Positions 14,501-22,515 of a stretch of DNA of 22,643 bases are shown piece after piece; the stretch's first letter is position 1; each line of letters starts with the position of its first letter. The notes beneath the pieces were generated by a model. The model searched no databases, was not told the DNA's origin, and worked only from the letters and a program-made list of their open reading frames with translations. Source of the DNA: a virus. The stretch spans positions 1 through 22,643 of the IMG/VR virus record IMGVR_UViG_3300025133_000629. One strand, written 5' to 3'. The position numbers and the translations under genes were made by a program.

Positions 14501-15055
14501 GGTTTCTACTGCCTCATCTAGTAACATTAAATAGTTAAACCCAAAAGTAGCACCGGTGATACCAGCTCCTATGACCTTAGAAACACCCGGCCCTTTCATT
14601 AAGGATTGACCTAATGTAAGACCAAACATAGTTATTCCCATAGCAGTAGCGTTCTCTGCTAGTTTCTCTCCTAAGAATCCGGGAACATCCTTTAAACTTT
14701 GCTGTGTAATTTCACCTGCATATTCTGGAGCATAGTCTTCCATTCCAGTTTCACCAGCTTCCTGTAACTTAGCAGAATAGTCCTGTATACCCTGAGGTAC
14801 ATTAAGTCCCATGCGTGGCAATAAATCTGATAGTCCACGACCACCAGCTTTCATTGCTCTGTCAAAGGAATATCCTAAGGAGTTAGAACCCTTACCTGAG
14901 AAACTCCCTGCATCAAAGTCTCTACCTGAAAACTCTCCTGCACCAAACTCGAAATCGGCAAAAGGATTTTCTTCCTCCATATCCTTAAAAGAATTATCAG
15001 AGAAATTAAAATCTCCGAAAGGATTTTCCTCTTCTTCTCTCGTTTGTATAGCCAT
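11588..15055 (-). CDS. Very large internal virion / DNA ejection-type protein
   Basis: At 1155 residues this is the largest protein in the window. It begins with an acidic aromatic repeat, ENPFGDFNF (10-18) and ENPFADFEF (29-37), then a Gly-Phe-rich linker to about residue 60. Hydrophobic segments occur near 135-150 and 158-180, near 800-820, and near 1065-1085, between long charged helical stretches. T7 gp15/gp16-type ejection proteins have comparable size, and position among virion genes fits that role: release from the capsid to build a channel for genome entry. No lysozyme or transglycosylase motif is apparent. It follows the 352-residue gene after 3 nt and shares one base with the metallopeptidase gene. 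Family identity is inferred from size, layout and context, not from a diagnostic motif. Confidence 0.7.
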   Translation of the reverse strand: MAIQTREEEENPFGDFNFSDNSFKDMEEENPFADFEFGAGEFSGRDFDAGSFSGKGSNSLGYSFDRAMKAGGRGLSDLLPRMGLNVPQGIQDYSAKLQEAGETGMEDYAPEYAGEITQQSLKDVPGFLGEKLAENATAMGITMFGLTLGQSLMKGPGVSKVIGAGITGATFGFNYLMLLDEAVETHAAAAGKTVDELTESEIGNASFTAIQNAGLDFILPGIWARSMNKAGLPAKKSLKELAKNLKATDKEKIGSMLYKGARQTLKSSLIEGGIESAQQANMMRTSVLGTAGINPESMLTDFAVGAAGGGLYGTPASISEATSVNRSRKADKFLLDFDDYQKKVAASDKYLEDVAAYEKEYDSLVKQFDSITKAGKKGREYGPLVGNKDFTIDTINKLGSLSGTNKPFNLNTVKGKIAPPIKDIDANVADIIPELWNAQEDAKGVLGNIKDAIADLTLRRSSDMLKDIPKDVQTGKQMAAFLDVQAGIVDTESSSGKTQGVSKSFDTLRHKYIGDYVNKFEKIKNKWTRHVPLSGEMFGNVRPAVNRYIAAKLEEKNERPLYNLAEAEAEVISLLGNSKKLELDKDIQQIAKIQDNIWTKLSNVLGKDGLSIGHQKGYLTRGIDYKAAKRNPEGFKLSLKNDVGLSTEQAEQVLNNVLNDVDPNVYTSEQIRAGLDQTEGVGPSPFEQTRTGSWDNLSTEFRNQDTLNSIERYLFSGVTRIASAEAFGGDKANKYNSAIKTLKDSGILNDSQTEKLWGIYDAYHNVYKKPRNEKQRALVQGMKGLSTVTAISYLGLATISSWTEPMWIGQRVGWYNMLKAAPIISGYALKGLANSIYGGSEGKSPTTAFGKDLLRVMGMALNPAMSERIDKLMAGDRNITLNYFFRSPGAMWLTQYTNFVRVWTAAAGLHMIQNQLNKVNSMNKTNRALLESELKENGMSMEDFKKIGSLANGDIRNSILDDNFLDSTFTNSKGNEISVRDVMIPWMRKITTDVALEPTGANRPLWMSDPNMLLLAQLKSFPILFGNTIARRLNAKMNPQICSPDLVGRLGTISAISAAIGMAALAMAVKDAIKGVEEDRGIMETISAVGVPLIGEISDSKVGGYVVGPGPALVDNWIRTATGGNPFGDTAEEIFKLFLNTTTGRIGSEAFMGDR

Positions 15056-15058
15056 TGC

Positions 15059-16117
15059 TTATCCGTATAGTTTTTCTAACATTGCCATAATTGAATCATG
15101 GTCTGTTGGGTATCCCTTAGTAAACATCTGAGCCCTTACAGCATAATATTTTGCTACTTTTGCAGAGGCTTTCTTATCCCTTTCTTCCTCACTATCTCCT
15201 ATTAAAAAAGGTTTCTTGCTTCTAAATAAATTCATAAGAGTTTCTTTATCTACCTTCTGAGCATTAAAGTCTGCAGCATCTGGGCCACCACTGGCTGCTG
15301 CAGCTGCATAGTCTCCTTGCAATTCGCCTAATGTATTTTGACCCGGTATATTACTACCTATGTCTTGTAGTCCAGCACCAAATAAAGCAGCAGTAGAAGG
15401 GTCTTTCATTCCTAGCTTAAACTTATCAAAGAAACTCATGTTGTCTATTTTATTTTTTGCATCAACTTTAGCCTGTTCGTCTATTTTCTTTTGTTCTGCT
15501 TCTTTATCTTTTAAGTCAATACCTGCTTTAGCATCTAATAAAGCCTTTTGTTGCATTGCTAATCTATTTTCCTTACCCCTTGCTGAGAAAGGTTCATTCC
15601 AAGGTGTTGTAATTCCAGCTTGGTCTGCTATACCTAATCCCAAAGCTGCTCCTCCAGTAGCATATGGTCTAAGCACTGTTTTTGTTAAACCAGATTTAAT
15701 ATCATAAGCACTCTTTGGTAATGCACCTTGGAAATCTTTAGGAGGTTTCTTTTTTAATTTCCATACATCTGGAAGGTTCTTCTTTTTAGTAAAAGCAGCT
15801 TTCATTATACCCCTAAGTCCAAGTTTACCTAAAACACCATAACCACCACCTACTCCATATAATAGAGCATCCATTGCTAAACCAGCAGGGTCATCTTCGA
15901 CTCTTCTATTAACATACTCTCCAAACTTTTCTTTACCATCAGCACCTTCCATGTTCATACTATTCATAACTGCATTACCAAAGTCTTTTCCAATTAGGAT
16001 GTTTCCCTGAAATCCTTGTTCTTCAGGTTTGCCCTCAGACCAAGTACCTCCATTATCAGTACAGAATTTTTTATTTTGTGTTGGCAAAGTACCGCTACCA
16101 TAACTACATACACCCAT
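15059..16117 (-). CDS. Virion protein with N-terminal two-cysteine GGTW motif
   Basis: The 352-residue product begins with a short Cys motif: Cys4 and Cys19 followed by NGGTW at 22-26. It continues with a Gly-rich hydrophobic region (residues 78-106), a second small hydrophobic Gly/Ala patch near 155-165, and a charged helix of about 40 residues (near 185-228) rich in Lys, Asp and Glu. The C-terminus is helical and charged. It has no enzymatic signature. It lies between two other large virion genes with gaps of 19 and 3 nt and has a good AGGAG, so it is probably an internal or tail-tube-associated structural protein. The Gly/Ala hydrophobic segments suggest membrane insertion during ejection, an inference only. 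Confidence 0.6.
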   Translation of the reverse strand: MGVCSYGSGTLPTQNKKFCTDNGGTWSEGKPEEQGFQGNILIGKDFGNAVMNSMNMEGADGKEKFGEYVNRRVEDDPAGLAMDALLYGVGGGYGVLGKLGLRGIMKAAFTKKKNLPDVWKLKKKPPKDFQGALPKSAYDIKSGLTKTVLRPYATGGAALGLGIADQAGITTPWNEPFSARGKENRLAMQQKALLDAKAGIDLKDKEAEQKKIDEQAKVDAKNKIDNMSFFDKFKLGMKDPSTAALFGAGLQDIGSNIPGQNTLGELQGDYAAAAASGGPDAADFNAQKVDKETLMNLFRSKKPFLIGDSEEERDKKASAKVAKYYAVRAQMFTKGYPTDHDSIMAMLEKLYG

Positions 16118-16136
16118 TATCTTTCTCCTTTATTCA

Positions 16137-18887
16137 TTACCATCTCCAAGGGCCCGGATTATTTCCATACCCTGAACCACCCCAGTTTATCTTTGGAACA
16201 GTCATATTATTTTGTGTCTTAGCTACCATTGGTTTAATTTGTGCCATGCTATGTGGCCCAGCAGGTGGACTAAATATACTTACTACATTTGCAGGTGTTA
16301 CCTTAGGAGGATTTCTTCGTGCTTCTGCTTCTGCTGCTGCTTTTGCTGCTGCTGCTTTTGCTACTTGAGCAGCTTGAGCTTCTGCTTGCATAACAACCCT
16401 ATCAATAGGATTAAACACACTTAGCGGAGGATTTCTTCGTGCTTCTGCTGCTTCTGCTGCTTTTGCTGCTTTTGCTTCTGCTGCTGCTTTTGCTTCTGCT
16501 GCTGCTTTTGCTACTTGAGCAGCTTGTGCTTGTGCTGCTGCTTGAGCTTGTACTGCTGCTTGTGCTTCTGCTGCTGCTTTTGCTTCTGCTGCTGCTTTTG
16601 CTACTTGAGCAGCTTGTGCTTGTGCTTGCATAACAACCCTATCAATAGGATTAAACACACTTAAAGGTATGTCTTCAGCTACATTTTGAAATAAACTTTC
16701 TCCCATATCAGTGCCTTCTTGCTCTCTAGCATATTCAGGTATGTAAGAAGTAGCGTTAGCTTGTCTCATGTCTTGCTGTTCTCTTGCTAAAGCAGCATTT
16801 TCTCTACCAGCATTACCACCAAACGCAGATAAAGTAGCATTAAGTATTTCTTTTAACTCAGCTTCTGCACTAGCATCTGTTTTACTGCCTGCATATTTAG
16901 CATCAATTGCTGTCATTGCATCATTTAATGCCCCCATATCACCACTTGTTAATTCTCCTGTATCTGGAGCAAGCTCGGCTTCTGTTAATTCTCTAGGTTT
17001 AATACCTTCAAATGTTGCATAGTCAGATGGTTCAGTAGCTTGTTCAGTTCCGTATGTACGGTTAGGTATTTGGTAAAGAGGTTGTTTTTCAGTAGCTCCA
17101 GTAAGTGGCTCTGTACCTAAGTCATCATGCCAAGCAAAATAATTACCTGTCACATCTTGATAATAATCCTCACCTTCTTTGCCCTCAGGTCTAAATGGTG
17201 GAGTTGGTATGTCTATTTCAGCATCTTTCCAAATACTTCTTTCTGGGCCAAGTTCTACTGGTATTCCATCTATACCACCATACACCGGTTTATATTCTCT
17301 TTTAGGTTTGGGATTTAGTATAGCATCTTGAAATATTTGTCTAGGGTCTCCTTCATCAAATATAGTAACACCATCAATCATATTATTATTTTGAGTGGCA
17401 TAATCCATTATTTGCTGTGTTCTATCTGTTATACCTCTAGCCTCAAAATCATCTAAGTATCCTTGCATGTCTGTTGGCATAAGTGAAATACCCGCTTCTA
17501 CATCAGCAGTATCATCCATAGTTGTACCACGTTGTGAAGTAAGCATACCTCTTTCTATATCAGCAGTATCATCCATTGCAGGAGCACCGGCAACAGGAGT
17601 AGCAGGGAAACCAAGCCTATCACCCATAGCTAAGTCTGCTAATTCTTGATTTACTGCCATGCTTCTATCTTGTGCTCTAAATTTTAACAAATCTGCTAAA
17701 GCTCTTCTTTGTGTTGCTGCTGCATCTGCTTCTTGTAATTGAGCATCCATAGGCCACCCAGTAAGAGGAGCATCTTGTAGCATTCTTTCAGTTAATGTAG
17801 GGCTGTCTCCCGGACTAGGGAATAGTGTGCTAGGAGGAGGATTGTTAGGGCCAAATATACCCATCTCATCAATTGTCTGTTGGTATGTTAAATCTCCAGC
17901 AGAACTAGGAGGTCTAGGTGTAATACCACTAGGTAAACTTCCACCTATTATTTGATTACCACTACCAGTGAATCCCGGCATACTAACATCAGCACTAACT
18001 GGTTGTACACCTTCCGGTAATTCAACTGCTGGCATATTTATTGCAGCATCCGCAGGCCCTTGAGGTTCTGGAGTTGTTGGAGTAGCAAACTGTCCAGAGA
18101 AATAAGGGTTGGCTATATCAGCTGGTGAACCCCATACATTGTATGCTGCACCATCTGTAGGTAATCCTTGACCATAGGTATATTCAGATAAACCACCCGG
18201 CCCAGCGTAATTAAATAAAGAAGAGTCATTATACGCAGACAAATCTGGTGCATATACAGTGCCTGATGGTGTGCGTGAGGTAAATGGGAATGTACGAGTT
18301 CTTAGTACAGGTGCTGATGGTACTGAACCACCACTACTATTACTATAGCCACCACCACCACCACTGGAACGAGAATCATTAATTAAAGAATCAGCTAATG
18401 CTGGATTGTAGGGCACATCATCTAATCCTAACTCCCAGCCCGGAAGTAAATCGCCAACATTATCATAGCCTCTATTGTAAGAATTATGAGTTCCCACAGC
18501 ATTAACATTTATTTCGTCATCTTTCCAAGGTCTTTCAGTAACAGCAGTTCCACTCCTTGGAGTAGAAACATAAGGTCTGTCAGAGGATGATGTAGAAATT
18601 GTTGGCCCTTTCTTAATAACTATAGTGGGCAAACTACTTATACCATCAAGCTCTGGAACTTCACCACCACCATATGTTAAATCCATATTGTCCGACATAA
18701 AAGTATCATCAAATAAATTACTAGGTGTTGTAAAAGAAGTTGTAAAGTTAGATGTTGCTGATTCATTTGGGTCATAACTTGAACCACTTGTAAGAAAATT
18801 TGTAGCTGCATCAGTAACAGGCGATATAAAATCTAATACAGGCTCAAGATTATGTATCGATTGTTTCCAGTAATTTTCTAGTCCCAT
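16137..18887 (-). CDS. Large low-complexity virion protein with duplicated Ala-rich module
   Basis: The 916-residue product has three zones. Residues 1 to about 380 are rich in Gly, Ser, Thr, Pro and Tyr and look disordered. About 380-745 is acidic, with repeated MDDTAD blocks. About 750-890 holds an alanine-rich helical region built from a duplicated module: LSVFNPIDRVVMQA, an Ala/Glu/Gln/Lys tract, then EARRNPP. The first copy has the longer tract. The composition suggests an extended structural or ejection protein; no enzyme motif is seen. AAGGAG lies upstream of the ATG, and the gene follows the previous stop by 9 nt. The opposite strand of the Ala tract reads as poly-leucine and is not a gene. 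The product name is inferred from position and size only. Confidence 0.65.
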   Translation of the reverse strand: MGLENYWKQSIHNLEPVLDFISPVTDAATNFLTSGSSYDPNESATSNFTTSFTTPSNLFDDTFMSDNMDLTYGGGEVPELDGISSLPTIVIKKGPTISTSSSDRPYVSTPRSGTAVTERPWKDDEINVNAVGTHNSYNRGYDNVGDLLPGWELGLDDVPYNPALADSLINDSRSSGGGGGYSNSSGGSVPSAPVLRTRTFPFTSRTPSGTVYAPDLSAYNDSSLFNYAGPGGLSEYTYGQGLPTDGAAYNVWGSPADIANPYFSGQFATPTTPEPQGPADAAINMPAVELPEGVQPVSADVSMPGFTGSGNQIIGGSLPSGITPRPPSSAGDLTYQQTIDEMGIFGPNNPPPSTLFPSPGDSPTLTERMLQDAPLTGWPMDAQLQEADAAATQRRALADLLKFRAQDRSMAVNQELADLAMGDRLGFPATPVAGAPAMDDTADIERGMLTSQRGTTMDDTADVEAGISLMPTDMQGYLDDFEARGITDRTQQIMDYATQNNNMIDGVTIFDEGDPRQIFQDAILNPKPKREYKPVYGGIDGIPVELGPERSIWKDAEIDIPTPPFRPEGKEGEDYYQDVTGNYFAWHDDLGTEPLTGATEKQPLYQIPNRTYGTEQATEPSDYATFEGIKPRELTEAELAPDTGELTSGDMGALNDAMTAIDAKYAGSKTDASAEAELKEILNATLSAFGGNAGRENAALAREQQDMRQANATSYIPEYAREQEGTDMGESLFQNVAEDIPLSVFNPIDRVVMQAQAQAAQVAKAAAEAKAAAEAQAAVQAQAAAQAQAAQVAKAAAEAKAAAEAKAAKAAEAAEARRNPPLSVFNPIDRVVMQAEAQAAQVAKAAAAKAAAEAEARRNPPKVTPANVVSIFSPPAGPHSMAQIKPMVAKTQNNMTVPKINWGGSGYGNNPGPWRW
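16306..16663 (-). repeat. In-frame direct repeats coding the Ala-rich duplicated module
   Basis: Three exact or near-exact repeat families lie here. A 41-nt unit occurs at 16383-16423 and 16623-16663 (240 bp apart). A 45-nt unit with one mismatch occurs at 16306-16350 and 16426-16470 (120 bp apart). A 64-nt unit occurs at 16473-16536 and 16563-16626 (90 bp apart). All spacings are multiples of three, so the repeats keep the frame of the 916-residue protein and look like recent in-frame duplications. Confidence 0.88.
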
Positions 18888-18896
18888 GACTACTCC

Positions 18897-19691
18897 TTAA
18901 AATAAACCGTACATTGCAGCTAAAGAACCCATGTTTTCTAATGGTGTTCTACCCGGAGTTGTACTAATCTTCTGACCAGCTCCACCAACAAGAGGACTAA
19001 ATCCTGTAATACCTGATTGGTACTGTTGTAATTGTTGGTAAGGTAAGTTCTGCTCAAACTCCTGTTGCTTCATAGCATCTTGTATAAGTGCTTGTTCTCT
19101 TTGTTGCTGTTGTCCACCTGATGCACCTAATGCATTATAAGGTTGCATTCCTGCACCCATTAATCCACCTGTCATTCCTAATGTATTAGCTTGGTGTCCG
19201 AGTCCTTGTCCATAAGCATTACCATATATCTGAGCTGCTGCTTGAGTTGCAGCATCAGCAGCTCCAGCAAGTGCATTACCTTCTGCAATACCCTGTCTGC
19301 CACCACCATAACCACCAGACATAATTGCACCACCTCTAATATCAGCAAGTTGAGGTGTTAAACTAGCCATTGCTCTGTCTGATGCAGCTTGTGCCATCCC
19401 TGTCACATATGGATTGTTAGCTACGTCTAGCATACTAGGGTCAACACCTTGTTGATAAGCACTTAATGCAGGATTCATTATACTAGGAGCACCTTGTGTT
19501 GCAAAGTCTCTAATGCCTTGCTGTGCTGTTAGTTGGTCTGGACTAAATCCAGCCTGTGTTTGTCCAGTATAATACTGTGGTGTATTATTGTTATAAAGAT
19601 TAGCAGCTTCTTTAAAGCCACCTTCCATATAAGGTACAGCAACATCCCAAGGGTCTGCGTTTACTGAACTTTGATTGTCACCTTTAGACAT
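18897..19691 (-). CDS. Ala/Gly/Gln-rich internal virion protein
   Basis: The 264-residue product belongs by pattern to a common type of small phage ejection or minor structural protein: a DPWDVAVPYMEGGFKEA opening (about 13-29), a YYTGQTQAGFSP block (about 40-51), then long Ala/Gly/Gln-rich segments including GGYGGGRQG. It has no cysteines, no membrane helix and no enzyme motif. A strong AAGGAG precedes the ATG. It lies directly upstream of the 916-residue gene and overlaps the end of the GNAT-like gene by 8 nt. An internal virion or DNA-ejection role is inferred from composition and neighbours. Confidence 0.65.
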   Translation of the reverse strand: MSKGDNQSSVNADPWDVAVPYMEGGFKEAANLYNNNTPQYYTGQTQAGFSPDQLTAQQGIRDFATQGAPSIMNPALSAYQQGVDPSMLDVANNPYVTGMAQAASDRAMASLTPQLADIRGGAIMSGGYGGGRQGIAEGNALAGAADAATQAAAQIYGNAYGQGLGHQANTLGMTGGLMGAGMQPYNALGASGGQQQQREQALIQDAMKQQEFEQNLPYQQLQQYQSGITGFSPLVGGAGQKISTTPGRTPLENMGSLAAMYGLF

Positions 19692-20097
19692 TATTTATCT
19701 CCTTTGCAAATAATCTTGTTTGTTCTTTATAGTTTAAATCTTTGAGTACCTTTCCCCAACCTTTACGACCAAAGAGTTCTACATACTCACACTTATTTTC
19801 TTTTCCGAAAGCATCTAATAGTACATCTGCTTCGCCTCTCCACCTGCTGAAGTTTTTTCCACCTAACAGTAGAACACATAATATGTTTTTCTGTGGATAT
19901 TTGCTTATCTTTGTAACAAAAGCACCTTCTACTTCTGTGCCTATTTTTACCCAGAGCTGCATATTCTTCGATTTACAGGCACTTTTTATGTCAGTAATAC
20001 TATACTCGCCTAAACCAAACTTAAGGGCAGCATTCAAGTATTCTTCAACGAGAGGCCACCAAGCCTCTACACTCTCTCCCTTAATCCCTTCAATCAA
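19684..20097 (-). CDS. Small protein resembling GNAT-fold phage virion accessory proteins
   Basis: The 137-residue product is a compact alpha/beta protein. A strand run near VKIGTEVEGAFVTKI, a hydrophobic strand ILCVLLLGG (about 71-79), and a C-terminal YVELFGRKGWGKVLKDLNY segment (about 104-122) recall GNAT acetyltransferase-like small proteins in T7-type virion regions. The usual acetyl-CoA P-loop (Q/R-x-x-G-x-G/A) is not clear, so catalysis is doubtful. The start is TTG, overlapping the previous TGA, with GGAG at the proper distance (20104-20107). Its end overlaps the next gene. Function is uncertain; a virion assembly or DNA-ejection accessory is possible. Confidence 0.55.
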   Translation of the reverse strand: MIEGIKGESVEAWWPLVEEYLNAALKFGLGEYSITDIKSACKSKNMQLWVKIGTEVEGAFVTKISKYPQKNILCVLLLGGKNFSRWRGEADVLLDAFGKENKCEYVELFGRKGWGKVLKDLNYKEQTRLFAKEINNV

Positions 20098-20345
20098 AGT
20101 TTACTCCACGCTCCTGTGCTTAAGTAAATATATACTCCTTCCCCTGTACTTCCCGGATTCCAGTTACTGCCATCTGCGTACCTTATGTCACCGGTTCTAG
20201 GCTTGTCTGGTGCTACATTGCTTACATCAAAATGCCCATCAGCAATGTTATTTATAATACCAGACATTCTCTCAAATTCTTGTCTTAAATATGCAGGTAT
20301 GTCCTCTGTGTTATCTGGAACAGGTGAGGGTGTGTAACGAATCAT
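20094..20345 (-). CDS. Small conserved-looking tail-region protein
   Basis: The 83-residue product has a helical IPAYLRQEFERMSGIINNI segment (about 14-32) followed by a beta-rich C-terminal part, APDKPRTGDIRYADGSNWNPGS (about 45-66) and a Gly/Tyr strand. I have seen this arrangement in small phage proteins lying beside tail genes, where the second half looks like a short adhesin or fibre-type strand pair. It has no membrane or enzyme motif. It starts inside the stop of the 516-residue gene (ATGA) and its stop is shared with the next TTG. A trimerising tail-fibre accessory or head-tail component is possible. Confidence 0.6.
   Translation of the reverse strand: MIRYTPSPVPDNTEDIPAYLRQEFERMSGIINNIADGHFDVSNVAPDKPRTGDIRYADGSNWNPGSTGEGVYIYLSTGAWSKL
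20104..20107 (-). promoter_or_regulatory. Shine-Dalgarno for a TTG start
   Basis: GGAG on the leftward strand lies six bases before TTG 20097. The TTG overlaps the stop of the previous gene, and no ATG serves this frame nearby. Confidence 0.55.
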
Positions 20346-21892
20346 ACACCATTACCTCTATTACCCTGAGGTGTCCAGTGTATTTCTAAATTCTCTAGTG
20401 CCCAAGTCTTATCGTCTGTAGATTCAGCCCTTATACCTAAGTAATTTCCTGTTGCTCTTACTGGTATTTCTGAATGTGTACCCGGAGTAAAGCTATATGG
20501 GCCTTTCCAAGTAATACCTTGATTTGGATTCATCTCATTTCCAATATAGAAGTCTACTGCACCAGTACCTGAAAGTCTAGGTACAATTTTAGTAACAGAC
20601 TTAGTTCCCGGATAGCCTAGTTGCATACTATCTTTCTGCACCCAAGCTCTATAGCTCGTACCACTATGTTGGTTAGTACCTAATACATATAGTTTAGTAT
20701 CTCCGGAATCTGCCATTATTAAAGAAGGTTTGAGAGGTGAATCCCAAGAATCATTGTCTGTATCCCAGTCACCAGATTCCGTCCAGTCTGTTGTACTAAC
20801 TGAATCTACAACTCCCCAAGCTATAAAACTTACATTAGGTAAATCTCTCTTAGACCAGCTGTTGTTTCTCCAATTCCATACATAAGCTGTATCAGCAAAG
20901 GCATCTGTGTCATTAGTGTTAGATGTGAAACAAATCCACATCTCATTCTTCTCTCTATCAGCAGCTACAAATGTTCTTGTCTTGTAGTCTGGATGTATAG
21001 AGTTAAATAATTCATCTCTTATCTGACTATCTACTATAGATTGCTTAGTTTGACCATCATGTATGAATACATCATCCTCAGAAACCACGAAATGCTTATT
21101 GTCGAAGTCTTTTACGCAATGCCTACCTAGTATACCTGCATCAGAAAAAAGTTGCCTAAATCCAAAAATAGACTGTCCGCCCTCAAATGCCATAGACCAT
21201 ATTGAATCTTCTTTATATACTACATTGATGTCACCAAGTGGTAGACAATCAATTACAAATCCACTAGACTGAGACAAGTCAACATAACCTGCATCTTTAG
21301 TAGCATCTGAAGCATCCCAGCTTGTAGGAACTGTACCACCCTCTGCTGGATGAGACCAACGCACCCTGAAAGGATAACGTGTACTGGATTCGGTTGTGTC
21401 CAGTGCTACTAAGAATCTTTTAAATGGTCGCATAACTGCACAGGTTGTACTGCTTAACCAGTTAGTTAGATTAGCAAACTTTGCACTATCTGAAGTACCC
21501 ATAAACTGTGGCTCATCAACACCATTATTAATTATAGCTACACCACCTAATACACCACCATTCCAACCACCAGCAGCGGTTGCACTGTAGTCACCACCAG
21601 ATGTTCTTGTAAGGTCTGTGTGTGTAGTGCTTGCACCAGATGTATGTACTCTATATACTTTAGCTAGTCCCGGATAAATCCAAGAATTTGTAGTTGCGGT
21701 GTCAAATTGCATTAACCAATAAGGTGCTGCTGTTGGTGTGCCAAATACTTGTAGGTGTCCTTTAACTTTAGCAGTCTTATCATTATCAAACTGTATGTTA
21801 TTCCCATCAGACCATTTGTTTTCTGGTAGCTCATAGGAAGAAATATCCTTGTTGATTCCTGTAGGATTAAGCTGTGTTATTTGTGCTGGCAT
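20342..21892 (-). CDS. Probable tail protein, propeller-type (P22 gp10-like layout)
   Basis: The 516-residue product is beta-rich, with repeated strand blocks ending in aromatic-Gly and Asp-Ser turns, many Trp, and no membrane segment. This is the profile of the propeller-like DNA stabilisation or tail-hub proteins of podophages such as P22 gp10, which close the portal and bind the tail. It opens with MPAQITQLNPTGINKDISSYELP, an N-terminus typical of that group. It is followed by a small tail-region gene and preceded by the fibre gene with 1 nt between. The ribosome binding site is weak, so translation is probably coupled to the fibre gene. Adhesin-like function is an alternative. Confidence 0.6.
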   Translation of the reverse strand: MPAQITQLNPTGINKDISSYELPENKWSDGNNIQFDNDKTAKVKGHLQVFGTPTAAPYWLMQFDTATTNSWIYPGLAKVYRVHTSGASTTHTDLTRTSGGDYSATAAGGWNGGVLGGVAIINNGVDEPQFMGTSDSAKFANLTNWLSSTTCAVMRPFKRFLVALDTTESSTRYPFRVRWSHPAEGGTVPTSWDASDATKDAGYVDLSQSSGFVIDCLPLGDINVVYKEDSIWSMAFEGGQSIFGFRQLFSDAGILGRHCVKDFDNKHFVVSEDDVFIHDGQTKQSIVDSQIRDELFNSIHPDYKTRTFVAADREKNEMWICFTSNTNDTDAFADTAYVWNWRNNSWSKRDLPNVSFIAWGVVDSVSTTDWTESGDWDTDNDSWDSPLKPSLIMADSGDTKLYVLGTNQHSGTSYRAWVQKDSMQLGYPGTKSVTKIVPRLSGTGAVDFYIGNEMNPNQGITWKGPYSFTPGTHSEIPVRATGNYLGIRAESTDDKTWALENLEIHWTPQGNRGNGV

Positions 21893-21893
21893 C

Positions 21894-22514
21894 TTACTTC
21901 ATGTCCAAGCCATTAACAACTGCGTACCAATTAGTACCAGCGTCAATTGTCTCAAAGGTTAGAATGTCAATTCCACTTGTAGTTAAAGTAGGAGTAGTAC
22001 CACCAGCAAACTTAACACTTGAATGCCAAGGGTCTGCTACCGTACCACCATTTGTTAATATTAATCTGAACTTACCATAGACACCAGAGGTAGGTGCATT
22101 ACTAATTGTGAATGAACCACCACTTGCAAGTACAGCAGTAACTACATTGCCTAATGCAAAGTCAATTGCTGTTGCCGAACTTACTGTTCCTACAGCATTA
22201 ACAATCTCTGTCTGCTTCTTAGTCTTTAAGTTTGTTGTTGTACCTACAGCATCAGCAGTGACAGTCTTAGAAGCCTCTACTGTTCCTAGTGTTGGTACAT
22301 CATTATAGTTTAGCTCTGCTGTTGTACCAGTATAGCCATCTATAAGATTTAATTCTGTATGTGTTGCTGTTACAGCACCTGTTAAGTTTGGAAAGGTAGC
22401 TTTAACAGTAGACTTCACTAATCTTATATGGTCATCTCCCTGACTCCTTGGGTCTGTACCTGTGGGATTAGTTGTTACTAAGCCATCTATATATGTTGTT
22501 GATTCTAATGCCAT
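21894..22514 (-). CDS. Tail fibre-type protein
   Basis: The 206-residue product has the fibre N-terminus seen in many podophages: ESTTYIDGL, then NPTGTDPRSQGDDHIRLVKSTVK (about 15-37) followed by a TGAVTATHTELN repeat-like region. The remainder is Gly, Ala, Thr and Val rich with many short strands, ending in a trimer-like IDAGTNWYAVVNG. It has no enzyme domain, so receptor binding or attachment of a longer fibre is the likely role. AAGGAA lies six bases before the ATG. It is the first complete gene of the leftward arm in this window. The short length suggests it may be a fibre adaptor and not the full receptor-binding fibre. Confidence 0.7.
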   Translation of the reverse strand: MALESTTYIDGLVTTNPTGTDPRSQGDDHIRLVKSTVKATFPNLTGAVTATHTELNLIDGYTGTTAELNYNDVPTLGTVEASKTVTADAVGTTTNLKTKKQTEIVNAVGTVSSATAIDFALGNVVTAVLASGGSFTISNAPTSGVYGKFRLILTNGGTVADPWHSSVKFAGGTTPTLTTSGIDILTFETIDAGTNWYAVVNGLDMK

Positions 22515-22515
22515 A

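Noticed and set aside
16439-16633. Rightward frame giving a nearly pure poly-leucine protein
   Set aside because: It is the antisense of the alanine-rich GCT/GCA codon tract of the leftward 916-residue gene, with no ribosome binding site of its own.
16306-16663. CRISPR-like direct repeats
   Set aside because: The repeats are codon-phased and of different lengths with no constant spacer size, and they lie inside a continuous coding frame, so they are protein-coding duplications.
19742-20200. Rightward 152-codon frame across the GNAT-like gene
   Set aside because: It lies opposite two well-supported overlapping leftward genes, and its protein has a Ser/Pro/Leu composition typical of a shadow frame.
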